The translations under genes and the position numbers were made by a program. This document shows, piece after piece, positions 43,330-52,693 of a stretch of DNA of 64,000 nt. A model generated the notes under the pieces. The model saw nothing but the letters and a program-made list of their open reading frames with translations. It did not search any database and was not told where the DNA came from. The stretch is from NCBI GenBank assembly GCA_903632075.3, contig CAHIKZ030000248.1, forward strand, positions 438,501 through 502,500. The letters are read 5' to 3'. Numbering within the stretch: the stretch's first letter is position 1; every line of letters begins with the position of its first letter. Source of the DNA: Acanthosepion pharaonis. Lineage: Eukaryota > Mollusca > Cephalopoda > Sepiida > Sepiidae.

Positions 43330-43855
43330 GAAATTTCTTCTTATGCTTACAACCTAACATTAGTTCATTTTGTTTATTAAGTAGATTTTGGTCATTGATA
43401 TTTTTGAGGATGAATCTTTTTTCCAGCAAACACAGGTTGCATTAGTCACCGCTGCCAGAAAAGGGTGTAGTTTTGGTGACAAAATCCCAATTTACTACCA
43501 ATGTGTAGTTATCTGTTTTAATATCCCAGTAAAATGTTGAGAGTTCTGTGGCATTTGTATATTGCTTATTGTTAAGGGTCATTTTGTGATTGTAAAATCT
43601 TGTTTTCCAGTTATTTGCTGTGGAACCAAAATAAAATTTTGTTTTGTCATTAAGTTTAATGCTAGCCTTGTAGATAATGCCTTTATACATACATTTGTTG
43701 TTCATCGGATACTCAATGCCTTTTCACAATTACACTTTTTTCTGTGTTAATATTGCTATTGGTGTTGCTTAAGTATTTGTTTAAAGTTATGTTATTATGC
43801 TGTGCTATATATTGCTCAAGATTTCTAGTGCAGCTGTAACTCATATTAATACTAC
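43330..43855 (-). pseudogene. GIY-YIG-like endonuclease domain remnant of a retroelement
   Basis: On the minus strand three pieces read in order: MSYSCTRNLEQYIAQHN, then MNNKCMYKGIIYKASIKLND followed by FYFGSTANNWKTRFYNHKMT and TELSTFYWDI (43442-43705), then after one stop CNLCLLEKRFILKNINDQN and LGCKHKKKFLLK. The pattern C-L/M-x-K-x-I-x-Y-x-A...Y-x-G-x...FKTRxxNHK...ATELSxxxW is that of GIY-YIG-type domains found at the C-terminus of some Penelope-like and related retroelements. No RT was found beside it. It ends at a (TA)n tract. At least one stop and one frameshift disable it. Confidence 0.6.
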
Positions 43856-43857
43856 TT

Positions 43858-43862
<5 letters not shown>

Positions 43863-43929
<67 letters not shown>
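43863..43929. repeat. (TA)n tract
   Basis: 67 bp of perfect TA repeat, the longest in the window, lying directly before SINE-A. Confidence 0.95.
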
Positions 43930-43932
<3 letters not shown>

Positions 43933-44325
43933 CATGGTGGAGTAATGGATAGCAGCTCAGATTGAGGAAATCGGGGAGCCAAGTTCGAATTTCAGTTGAA
44001 TCCATTACATTCACTTATGTGCTAATAACTTTGGGAAAGGTATAAATCCTCTTCTTCTCCCCTCAGCTATGGGTAATAACAGGACAGACTGGGTTCTACA
44101 GCCTTGGATGGCAACTGGTCTAGGAGAAGGACAACTCTGAATTCAAAACCTGCGCAGGGTCATTTGGGGACCTTGTGACACACAGTGCACCAGGTCTCTT
44201 TCGACTCTTCAAAAAGTGTGGTTGGTTCTGCACAAAGCCTTCAACACTTTAAAGCATATGTGCAGGCATCTGGCTGTCAGTTCCTAGGAACAGAATTGCT
44301 TGACCCTCATGTGTCATAAAAATAA
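43930..44325 (+). mobile_element. SINE-A, longest copy
   Basis: GAGCATGGTGGAGTAATGGA, GAGCCAAGTTCGAATTTCAG (B-box-like), CCATTACATTCACTTATGTG, CCTCTTCTTCTCCCCTCAGC, then AGGACAACTCTGAATTCAAA, GACCTTGTGACACACAGTGC and TTCTGCACAAAGCCTTCAAC. It is about 395 bp. A second, shorter copy follows directly in the same orientation. Confidence 0.75.
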
Positions 44326-44470
44326 AGAGGCACAGTTGAATAATGGATAGCAGTTTGGATTGAGGAATCGGAGAGCCAAGTTCGAATTACAGTTGGATCT
44401 GTTACATTCACTTATGTGCTAATACTCTGGGAAAGGTATGAATCCTCTTCTAAACTGACTGGAGAGTCCA
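44326..44470 (+). mobile_element. SINE-A, tandem partial copy
   Basis: It begins GAGGCACAGTTGAATAATGG, then GGAGAGCCAAGTTCGAATTA and GTTACATTCACTTATGTGCT, and stops after CCTCTTCT. Its GC-richer body is missing. Confidence 0.7.
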
Positions 44471-44579
44471 GTATATATGTATCCATGTATGTGTGTGTAA
44501 ATAAGCAGACAAAGTGGAAAAAGCTATTTAATGATCAGTTTCACTGATGTGACTGGTGTTAAGTTCAGCTACTTCAGGT

Positions 44580-44583
<4 letters not shown>

Positions 44584-44639
<56 letters not shown>
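44584..44639. repeat. (TA)n tract
   Basis: 56 bp of perfect TA repeat. Confidence 0.95.
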
Positions 44640-44642
<3 letters not shown>

Positions 44643-45015
44643 ATAATGTATATATATCTAAAGTATATTTTTGGGTCAAGTACTAGTCACCAATATACAA
44701 CAACTACATTTATTGTATACAATACCTCTCTAGATTTTAGAGAAGACCATTCTTCTTTGAACTTTGTGAAATGGCACTTCAGAATCACAAGCAAAGTATG
44801 AGACCAAATAACAAAAAACGCCTCACTTGACGACTTTCAGAAACTGAAACAACTAAAATGGATAGCACATGTAAATAGAAAGGAAAATAATGATATATAA
44901 TGTTTACTTTCCACACTTCTTCAAACAAAAGGTTAAAAAGGAAACCCCCATCAATCCTGGAAAGAGCAATAACAGTGGATTTGAGATACCTATTTTCTTG
45001 ACAAATTATTTTAAG
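44640..45015. other. No feature recognised
   Basis: AT-rich non-coding sequence. Confidence 0.3.
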
Positions 45016-45034
45016 AGAAAGATTTTATAAATGT

Positions 45035-45520
45035 CAACCAAAAACAGCATGAGCTGTTTGATCAATGAATGGTGAATGTTTCCATATAAGGAAATGGCTT
45101 ATATTACCATTAGAGATTAAGAGAACAGATACTACACTTTGATCCTAACCTAATGGCCAGAGAGTGAAGAAAAGTGTAACTCAAGAAGCACTGGCTATTT
45201 GATCAATGAATGTTGAATTTTTTCATATAAGAAAACACTAATATTACCATTAGAAATTAGGATAACAGATACTACACTTTGATTCTAGCCTGATGAACAG
45301 GCAGTGTAATTTGAGTAGCACTGGCTTTTTATCAATGAATGGCAAATGTTTCCTTATAAAGAAACAGCTAATATTACCATTAGAATTATAGATGATGAGA
45401 ACAGATACTACACTTTGACCCTAACAAGGAAATGAAGAAAAGCAGCATTGACTGCTTGGTCAGAAAATGCTGAGTGTTTTCTTATAAGGAAACAGTTAAT
45501 TCTACCATTACTATTCATCA
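45035..45520 (-). repeat. ~140-bp tandem array with U2 snRNA-like segment
   Basis: Three clear units and a fourth lacking the U2-like part. On the minus strand each carries GATCAAAGTGTAGTATCTGT or a close variant (45125-45145, 45265-45285, 45401-45421). This is the U2 snRNA 5' region including GTGTAGTA. Each then has TTAATGGTAATA and a GTTTCCTTATA/TATAAGGAAAC palindrome. Spacing is about 140 and 136 bp. The remainder of U2 (Sm site, 3' loops) is absent, so these are not U2 genes. Confidence 0.75.
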
Positions 45521-46585
45521 ATTTTTAATCATTAGAATAGAAAGATTTTTAAAATTATAAAGACAGAAAAATTATTATTCCTTTGATAGTTTCTTCTACC
45601 TCATGGGCTAATTGCCTTTTGCCTTTTTATTTTCCTACTGAAAATTCCCAAGAACATTGAGAAGATCAGATTTAATCATCATAACATAAATTGCAATTTT
45701 GTTGAAGGGAGATAATTTATGACAAGCTTGATTTAGAAATTTATTTTGATATTTCTAAGCATTTAAACAATTGGCCTGTTTTAATATATTTTTAAAAAAG
45801 ATTTATCCAAACTAGCAACTTCATTTTGATTGTTATATTCACAACACTTTGAACATGATATCCTCAAATTCATAATGACACAGATCATTAGCACCTAAAT
45901 GAAACACGTCAGCAAGTAAATTACAGGAGTTTCTGTTAAACCAATTTAAAGGCAAGCAGATTTTTGTGAACAAAGTGGTCAATATTAAAAAAAAAAATCA
46001 AGCAATAGATAAAAGTTCAAAATACTTATTTTTCCATCATCAAGTTTTGCAGATATACCACTAATCAGAGTCAGATAAATAAATGGATTTATTTGAACCT
46101 GATGAGCCAAATTTTAAGTTAGATTAGTGAGTTTTTTTTTTTAACTTTTCTCTATTTTTTTAACTATCAAATTCAAACAAAAAAAGATATTTAAAATTAA
46201 CATTTACAATATAAGAGGTGGTAAAAAAAAACTAAAGCCATTTTCAAGGCTTTATTTTGTTATTATAAAAATATATTAAAGTAATTCTTTTCCTAATTTT
46301 TTTCTAAATACTGAATTAGATGAGTTTAAAAGTAGGTTTTCTAAAATTCTCTTTGGTTATCAAAACGTGTTCATCTTAGCTGTTCATTCAATTCAATACA
46401 TGACATTACAGGTAAGTGAACTTTTTGTTAGATTTAACTGCAGTGTAAGGAATAAAAATTTAAGAATTTTATAGAAAGCTTAAAGTATATTTGTAATATG
46501 AGACAAGTAAAAAAAATTGACAAGTATTAGTAACTTTTGTTAGATACAGTTTATTTGTTGGTAGAATTAAAGTAACATAATTTTA
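45521..46585. other. No feature recognised
   Basis: AT-rich non-coding sequence. Confidence 0.4.
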
Positions 46586-46587
46586 AT

Positions 46588-46858
46588 GCACAGTGGATAA
46601 AGGCGTTGGTTAGATCCAGTGACAAGAAACAAAGAGTGTGAGTTCAATACCCAGTTAAGGCAGTGGAGAACTTCCAGAAGGAAAATTAACAGGAGATAAC
46701 TGATAGCTGACATCCATCAAACATGGCACGTGGAACTAGAACAGTCTACCCCATTCCAACCACCTGAAGAAGGTCGGAGCGTACAACGGCCGAAATGTTG
46801 TGATAAATATGGTGACAAAGATGAGGACAATAGTCTGAATAATGTAAATAATGTAAAG
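46588..46858 (+). mobile_element. SINE-HH, most complete copy
   Basis: Head: CACAGTGGATAAAGGCGTTG, GAGTTCAATACCCAG (tRNA A- and B-box-like), AAGGCAGTGGAGAACTTCC. Middle: CATGGCACGTGGAACTAGAA, CAGTCTACCCC. Core at 46761-46803 as described in the separate entry. Tail: AAAGATGAGGACAATAGTCT, GAATAATGTAAATAATGTAA. It matches the 3' tail of the PLE at 54.35-54.58 kb block by block. It is followed without a break by a minisatellite. Confidence 0.8.
46761..46803 (+). ncRNA. Hammerhead-like core of SINE-HH (HHa)
   Basis: CAC (46761-46763, pairs with GTG 46800-46802), CTGAAGA (46764-46770), A, hairpin GGTCG/CGGCC (46772-46776 with 46787-46791), GAAA (46792-46795), then ATGT and T. Other copies have ACGT here, which is self-complementary. 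Four other copies change the hairpin bases and keep five pairs. The canonical hammerhead has no base between CTGANGA and stem II; here there is one A. Ribozyme activity is an inference. Confidence 0.5.
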
Positions 46859-47335
46859 CCATTTAATATTGAGTAATACACAATTTAAATAATGAGTAAC
46901 AAACCATTTAAATAATGAGTAATAAACCATTTAAAATGAGTAATAAACAATTTAATGAGTAATAAATTTAATAATGAGTAATAAACAATTTAAAATTAGT
47001 GATAAACAATTTAATGAGTAATGAACCATTTAATATATGAGTAATAAACAATTTAATAATGAGTAATAAACAATTTAATGAGTAATAAACTATTTACTAA
47101 TGAGTAATAAACAATTTAAATAATGAGTAACGAACCATTTAAATAATGAGTAATAAACCATTTTAAAATGAGTAATAAGCAATTTAATGAGTAATAAACA
47201 ATCTAAAATTAATGATAAACAATTTAATGAGTAATAAACAATTCAATAATGAGTAATAAACCATTTAATAATGAGCAATAAACAATTTAATGAGTAATAA
47301 ACAATTTAAATAATGAGTAATAAACAATTTGAAAC
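46859..47335 (+). repeat. ~17-23 bp minisatellite
   Basis: About 25 copies of AATGAGTAATAAACAATTTA with variable length (TTTAAATAATGAG...). It starts at the end of the SINE-HH tail, whose AATAATGTAAATAATG is similar to the unit, so the tail may have seeded it. Confidence 0.9.
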
Positions 47336-47339
47336 TTAA

Positions 47340-47968
47340 AATATTTATAAAAATAATGATACCAAAACAACATGTATTGAAAAAAAAAATAATTATTATT
47401 TAGCATTAAAATATTGCTTTCATCTTAACCTGATGTTCATCTAGTTTATAACAGCCAACTGGATGGATATATGCGCAGTCAGTGCAACTAGAGATCTCTA
47501 TTGTGTCCGTATGACTACATCTATTTCAGATGATGTGTTTGTGTGTACGTGGAGAAGAGATATATTTCTTGAGTCATCATCTCTTCTTCGTCATTATTAG
47601 CAATGTCTCCCACACCTGGTAGATGTTGCTATGACATTCAAGAGATAATCAAGGCTTATCCTTCTGCAATTTCTCCAGATTGGATCACAGGGTTCATCTC
47701 TCTGCCAGTATTATATCTCTTATTTAATATAAATAAAAGTAACAAACACTTAATATTTTCAAATTATATTTGATTCCATTCATTGACATTTTGCTTTTAT
47801 TCAGACTTTTGCTTTTTTTATTCAAATAAAAGCATTTTCAATTTTACTCTTGATGATTTTTTTTAAAATTCCCATTCTAACTTAATTATGAAAATTGTTT
47901 TCCCACATCAAACAGCTTTATCTTGCAATATGATAATTGAGAACATTTGGGAGACCAGGAGGGGGTCA
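47340..47968. other. No feature recognised
   Basis: AT-rich non-coding sequence. Confidence 0.35.
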
Positions 47969-47969
47969 A

Positions 47970-48420
47970 TGGATGAGCGGCCAGGTGATTAGAATGTTCA
48001 CTTTCCAACTATGAAACCCGGGTTTGAATCTCACCATAGTTTATTTATCAGGGAGGCAACGCCAATATAAACCACTATTAGAAAGTGCCTGAAAACTGTA
48101 CCATAGGTTGACCTACGACCATGTGAGTGAAATTAGGTTGACAAAACTGTCTGGAAGCCATTAACACTTCTGCTAGCACACATGCACAAATCATCATGAC
48201 CAAGTGTTTGAGTTCAAATGGCCTTGTTCAAAAACTGTTAATCATGCCAGATTGTATGCTCTCTCTCCCAAACACTATAACTAAAGTCTGCACAGCACAA
48301 TTACATTATAAACCACAGGTTGGTTCTGCAGATGCTGAACAAATACAAATGTACCTGAGCAGGCATCTGTAACAGGGATTGGCTCACGATCCTAGCAAAT
48401 TGGCATGCTCAGAAATAATT
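47970..48420 (+). mobile_element. SINE-F, plus copy of an inverted pair
   Basis: Head: GGCCAGGTGATTAGAATGTT and CCCGGGTTTGAATCTCACCA (B-box-like). Body: AACTGTACCATAGGTTGACC, TTCAAATGGCCTTGTTCAAA, AACTGTTAATCATGCCAGAT, GTAACAGGGATTGGCT. Its reverse complement follows at 48.73-49.14 kb, about 310 bp away. Confidence 0.7.
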
Positions 48421-48725
48421 TTAAATAGCCATTATTGATGTGTGTAATATATATAGGTATATCAATTAGTATGTGGATTATGAGGAAGAAAGCAAATATT
48501 TTAAAATATAATCTCCTTTTTTGTCAATGCACTGAATTCAGTAGTGAATCATAATCATGTAAATATTATAAATTAAAAACTGCAGTTCAAACTTCAGTCA
48601 AGATGCCATGCTGTGTACTTATTGATTCACTGTCATGTATGTGTTGCATGTGCGAGAATGTGGGTGTTTAAATTAAAAAAAATGTTTGGTAACTTACATA
48701 TATAAGCCCATAAAAGATTTTCCTA
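48421..48725. other. Spacer between SINE-F copies
   Basis: AT-rich, no feature. Confidence 0.3.
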
Positions 48726-48727
48726 TT

Positions 48728-49140
48728 TGCGACTTAATATACACATCTGCTAGCTAATCCCTGTTGCAAACACTTGCTCAGGCACATTTCAACACCCACA
48801 GAACCAACCTCAGTTATAATTTCTAGGAGTGAGCGCACAATCTGGTATGATCAACAGTTTTTGAACAAGGCCATTTGAACTCAGACTCTTGGTCACAATG
48901 ATTTGTGATTTCATGCTAGCATGAACACTGATGATGTCCAAACTTGTTTTGTCTACCCAATTTTACTTACAAGGCATGCATTGACCTGTGGTACAGTTTT
49001 CTGGCATTTTCCAAAGGTGCCGCACACTGAAATCATTTCCTTAGGCTGATATTATCAAAAAGACGTCTCCTTGACAACTCGACCATGGTAAGATTCAAAT
49101 CTAGGTTGGAACGCTAATGTCCTAACCACTCAACCATGTG
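48728..49140 (-). mobile_element. SINE-F, minus copy of an inverted pair
   Basis: The same blocks in reverse order, for example TTTTTGAACAAGGCCATTTG and CTAACCACTCAACCATGTGC at the head end. The two copies could fold into a hairpin with arms of about 400 bp. A (TA)n tract follows at 49157-49191. Confidence 0.7.
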
Positions 49141-49154
49141 CCTAACATACACAC

Positions 49155-49156
<2 letters not shown>

Positions 49157-49191
<35 letters not shown>
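49157..49191. repeat. (TA)n tract
   Basis: 35 bp of perfect TA repeat followed by ATGTGTGTGT. Confidence 0.9.
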
Positions 49192-49192
<1 letters not shown>

Positions 49193-49254
49193 GTGTGTGT
49201 AAAAATTTCAGATAGAGTATATCTGTAAAAGCATATTTCCTTTTGTCTTTATGC

Positions 49255-49442
49255 AGATGCACACGCATTCTCACACATACACACATATATACATAAACAC
49301 GCGTGTGCTCTCCTGCTCACACGCACACATACATAAACACATGTGCACACACACACATATATGCATACACATGTACTCACACACATATATAAACGTGCAC
49401 TTACACACACACACATTATATATGTGTTTTTTATGTATGTGT

Positions 49443-49485
<43 letters not shown>

Positions 49486-49575
49486 TAAAAACGTGCTCAC
49501 ACACGCATAAATACACAAACACATCTTCACTGACACACACAATATATATATGTGTGTGTGTGTGTATGCATGTAT
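49255..49575. repeat. CA/TA-rich microsatellite region
   Basis: Interspersed CACACA, CATATA and a (TA)n core (49445-49475). Overlapping frames rich in His/Thr (plus) or Cys/Val (minus) are products of the repeats, not genes. Confidence 0.85.
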
Positions 49576-49579
49576 AGAT

Positions 49580-50960
49580 TATAAATTTTAGCTCTATAAT
49601 TATATATCGAGCACTGTTTCATTACCACCAGCACTTACTGCTTACACACACACACACACAAGATTGTACTGAAAAGTTCTCAACCTGATCGACTTGGCAA
49701 AAGCTAACCATACATTTCTACAAAGAGAGAAAATGTGGGGAAGTGAAACATGTATATAGATATGAGTAGATATGATCTGCCATTCAACTTCTAACATGTC
49801 ACTGAATATTGATCTTAAATAACAAAAAAATATAAGATCAGTTTTAGAAAAACAAGATTCTCTTTGAAGTCCTTTCTGATCATGTTTTTCCCAAATAAGT
49901 AAAAAACATCTCCAAAGAAACCTTACCAATCTTTCTTCTTGGATGAGTAATTGAACCACAGATATTACCAAAGACATCTTTATCTCTCTATCAATTTTAC
50001 CAATCCGTATAAAACTAATGCATTTTAAACTATTCATATAACAAACTGAATAATCTTTCTAAAACTAAATTATAAATAACAATAATCGTTTAATGAATTT
50101 TAGGTGACAAATACGATACAAGGAAATTCTAAGCAACATCTTTACAATTCCAAATTAAATCTCATCTCTTTATAAGACATGAGAGAGGAATCATATTTAC
50201 AATCTTGAAAACTAAAATTTTATAATCATGATAAAAATAAAAACTGAATAATATTTGATGAGTTTTATAAATATTTAAGTTTATTATTTCCAGTTGACAA
50301 TACCGACAGAAAGATCACAGATGAAGATTGTAAATAAAAAGAGCATGAAGATGGAAGACAAAAATTTTAAAATAATTTCATCTATAAAATTCATACAACT
50401 TAAGACTATTACGTCTTATTACTACGAGGTGGAAACAAGCAAGAGAAATAAGATGAGAGAAAGACAAATCAAAAATTAATAATAATGACAATGCTTCATC
50501 TAAGAAATTCTCAAAATTGAAGTCAATCATATTTTCAAAACAATTTAAGGGAATGGCATGAAATAACATTGTATGTAATTTTTAAGAACTCCAAAAAAGA
50601 AAATATTTCTCTTCTTATTTGCTGTTCTTTGCTTGACTATTAATTTCAAAATTAATTTGGTAACAGCCTGGTTGTCATGTTTGAAGTTGTTAGTGATTAA
50701 TCTTTAGCACTCTCTAGGTGACTATTTTCGCCAAGCAAAATGTTAGTCCTGCCAATACAAGTTAAATTTGAATTTCCTGGTTGTATAGTTATATCCTTCT
50801 ATGGCAACAACTAAAGCAATCTTGACTGAAATTGAGAGCCAGGCCACTGCAATTTCAAATATATAGAACAATATATTTTAACAAGTTTCTATATACAGTA
50901 AAAAAGGAAGGAATATTTACAAATGCTGCAGAGTGTCAAATGTTAAATATCAGTGCTGGT
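49580..50960. other. No feature recognised
   Basis: AT-rich non-coding. The 131-codon minus frame at 49642-50037 does not match any family I know. Confidence 0.35.
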
Positions 50961-50964
50961 AAGT

Positions 50965-51174
50965 ACAAGGGTTGGCTGGAAAATTCATAGGCTACCAAGA
51001 TATAAATTTAAGTAGACACACCAGTCAGTAGACTAAAACTAAAAGACATGAAACTGTACCAGAATACAATAGCTGGCCGAGCACTTGTTGCATTCTGGTA
51101 CACTTGTATGTATTTTAGTCTACTAACTTACTTTTATATCTTGGTAGTCTATGAACTTTGCAGCCAACTCCTAT
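50965..51174. mobile_element. Mariner-like foldback MITE
   Basis: GGGTTGGCTGGAAAATTCAT, AGGCTACCAAGATATAAAT and CTGTACCAGAATACAA in the left arm are mirrored by TTGCATTCTGGTACA, ATATCTTGGTAGTCTATGAA and CTTTGCAGCCAACTCC in the right. The arms are about 100 bp around a 22-bp centre. GGTTGGCTG ends next to TA are typical of mariner-type termini. No coding part remains. Confidence 0.7.
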
Positions 51175-51248
51175 ATATTCCAATCTTATCAAAAGTTTTC
51201 CTTATTCTTCAGAATCAATCAAGTGTTTTTAATAGAAAATGGAAACTG

Positions 51249-51335
51249 TGACACCAAAATCCAAAGGTAAATTGGAATAAGGAAAGATGTCTAAAAAAAA
51301 CTAAGCAAAGTATTAAGAAACTGGAAAATTTTTAT
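51249..51335 (+). mobile_element. LINE-R fragment
   Basis: ACACCAAAATCCAAAGGTAA then AACTAAGCAAAGTATTAAGA match 16088-16170 in the best LINE-R copy. Confidence 0.5.
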
Positions 51336-51499
51336 ATTCCTCTGGAATTCATAAAAAGGTTTACGGATATTATGGTAAAATCCATATGACTTGGAGGAAT
51401 AACAGGATATTGATGACATCATAATATGAATAAGCAGTTTAATGTATAGATCCACACCTACAGATATACATATGTGGGTGGGTGTGTGTGTGCATGTAA

Positions 51500-51700
51500 A
51501 AAATTCAGATATAACTACATAAAATATATCTGTAAAAAGGACAATATGAATAAAGACAAAAGGAAAACTTATCTTAGCTGACATATTTCATCCTCTGATG
51601 GAGTTTATCAAGGCAAATGTAAAGATTTTATTTTGCATCAAGTATTTATAGGCGAAATTAAAAATGTTTTTCAAAATTTTTCAGTTTAAGAGACATTCAT
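51500..51700 (+). repeat. Dispersed repeat distantly related to HHc
   Basis: ATATATCTGTAAAAAGGACA, GAATAAAGACAAAAGGAAAA and CATCCTCTGATGGAGTTTAT, CAAGGCAAATGTAAAG recur in reverse at 54.76-54.88 and 56.46-56.62 kb. CTCTGATGGAG...CAAATG aligns with CTCTGATGAAG...GAAACATG of HHc but has lost the core bases. Confidence 0.5.
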
Positions 51701-51844
51701 AAATATTCATCAAGTTAACTGAAAAGTCAAGGTAAATTATAGAAGATGCTAATTGATGTAATTTAATGTCTAATAAATGAAAGTGAGTAAACAATGTTGT
51801 CAAATTGTTTTTTAATGTAATTAATTTTTAAATCATTTTAGTAT

Positions 51845-51857
51845 AGGAGAAATTTAT
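51845..51857. repeat. Left TSD of the PLE
   Basis: AGGAGAAATTTAT, which differs at one base from AGGATAAATTTAT at 54582-54594. The two abut the inverted tail and the direct tail of the PLE respectively. Confidence 0.65.
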
Positions 51858-52682
51858 CTGAGATGAGAATGTATGTACAGTATTTACATTGCTTCGGACT
51901 ATTGTCCTCATCAGCCATCGCCATATTTGTCAAAAAACGTTTTCGCCGTTGTACAATCCTCCGGCCTTCTTTTTTTGGTTGGAATTTGAACTGAACCTTT
52001 ATTTGATCACTGGGTAGATTGTTCTAGTTCCACGTGATATGTTTGATGGATATCATTATCAGTTAATCTGCTAATTTTCCTCTGAAAGTTCTCCACTTTT
52101 TAGGGCCTTTTTTTGTTATTGAACTCATCTTTTTTGATTCTGTCACTGGATCTAACCAACGCATTTTCCACTGTGCCATGTGTCCTGCTGAATTTTGGGT
52201 ATTATAAACCCAAAGTTTTCAAATGACAACTATTTTTTACCAGTGCTCATATTGCAATTTTGCTGTTCCCATTACATGTCTTTACCAGGTTCATATTACC
52301 TTTGAGGATCATTGCTTTTCTCTGGACTTAAAAAAACTGGTTGAACAATTGAATTTATTTATATTTGGTCAGCTCAAATTTTTTAAACCTGAAATTTAGC
52401 TAATTATTAAATTTACGATTTTATCAATAAAACCATGTCTATGATCTCAACTGATCCCACAGGGGAGGGTGAATCTCCCTTCAAGACGGATGAAATTGGT
52501 CAGCCTTATTGATTTTCTACTTCCCCGAACTATTGCAGCTTTAACAGAGTTCTTGGAGCCTTACCTTGAGGGGCGGCCTGTCTCTCCTTTATATTCCTTC
52601 TCAACAAGCTGCACGGGATATAGGACACACAGAATTTAGTCATGTTCTCCTCTGTGGGTGGTAAGCAATCTGAGAAAAGGAT
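51858..52682 (-). mobile_element. Inverted copy of the PLE 3' end
   Basis: Read on the minus strand it has ACAGAGGAGAACATGACTAA, GGAATATAAAGGAGAGACAG, CCTGTGGGATCAGTTGAGAT (endonuclease), then the UTR with AAATTGCAATATGAGCACTG, then SINE-HH (ACGTGGAACTAGAACAATCT, GGCCG/CGGC hairpin, AAAACGTT), ending in the full tail CTCATCTCAGA. The direct right copy stops about 35 bp earlier, at TGTAAATACTG. Confidence 0.8.
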
Positions 52683-52693
52683 CCTACTAAAAA

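Noticed and set aside
43713..43982. 89-codon minus ORF with (YI)n
   Set aside because: Its first half is the (TA)n tract and its start lies in SINE-A. Only the C-terminal part is a genuine retroelement piece and is annotated separately.
49249..49577. Overlapping Cys/Val and His/Thr ORFs
   Set aside because: Translations of CA/TA microsatellite in all frames.
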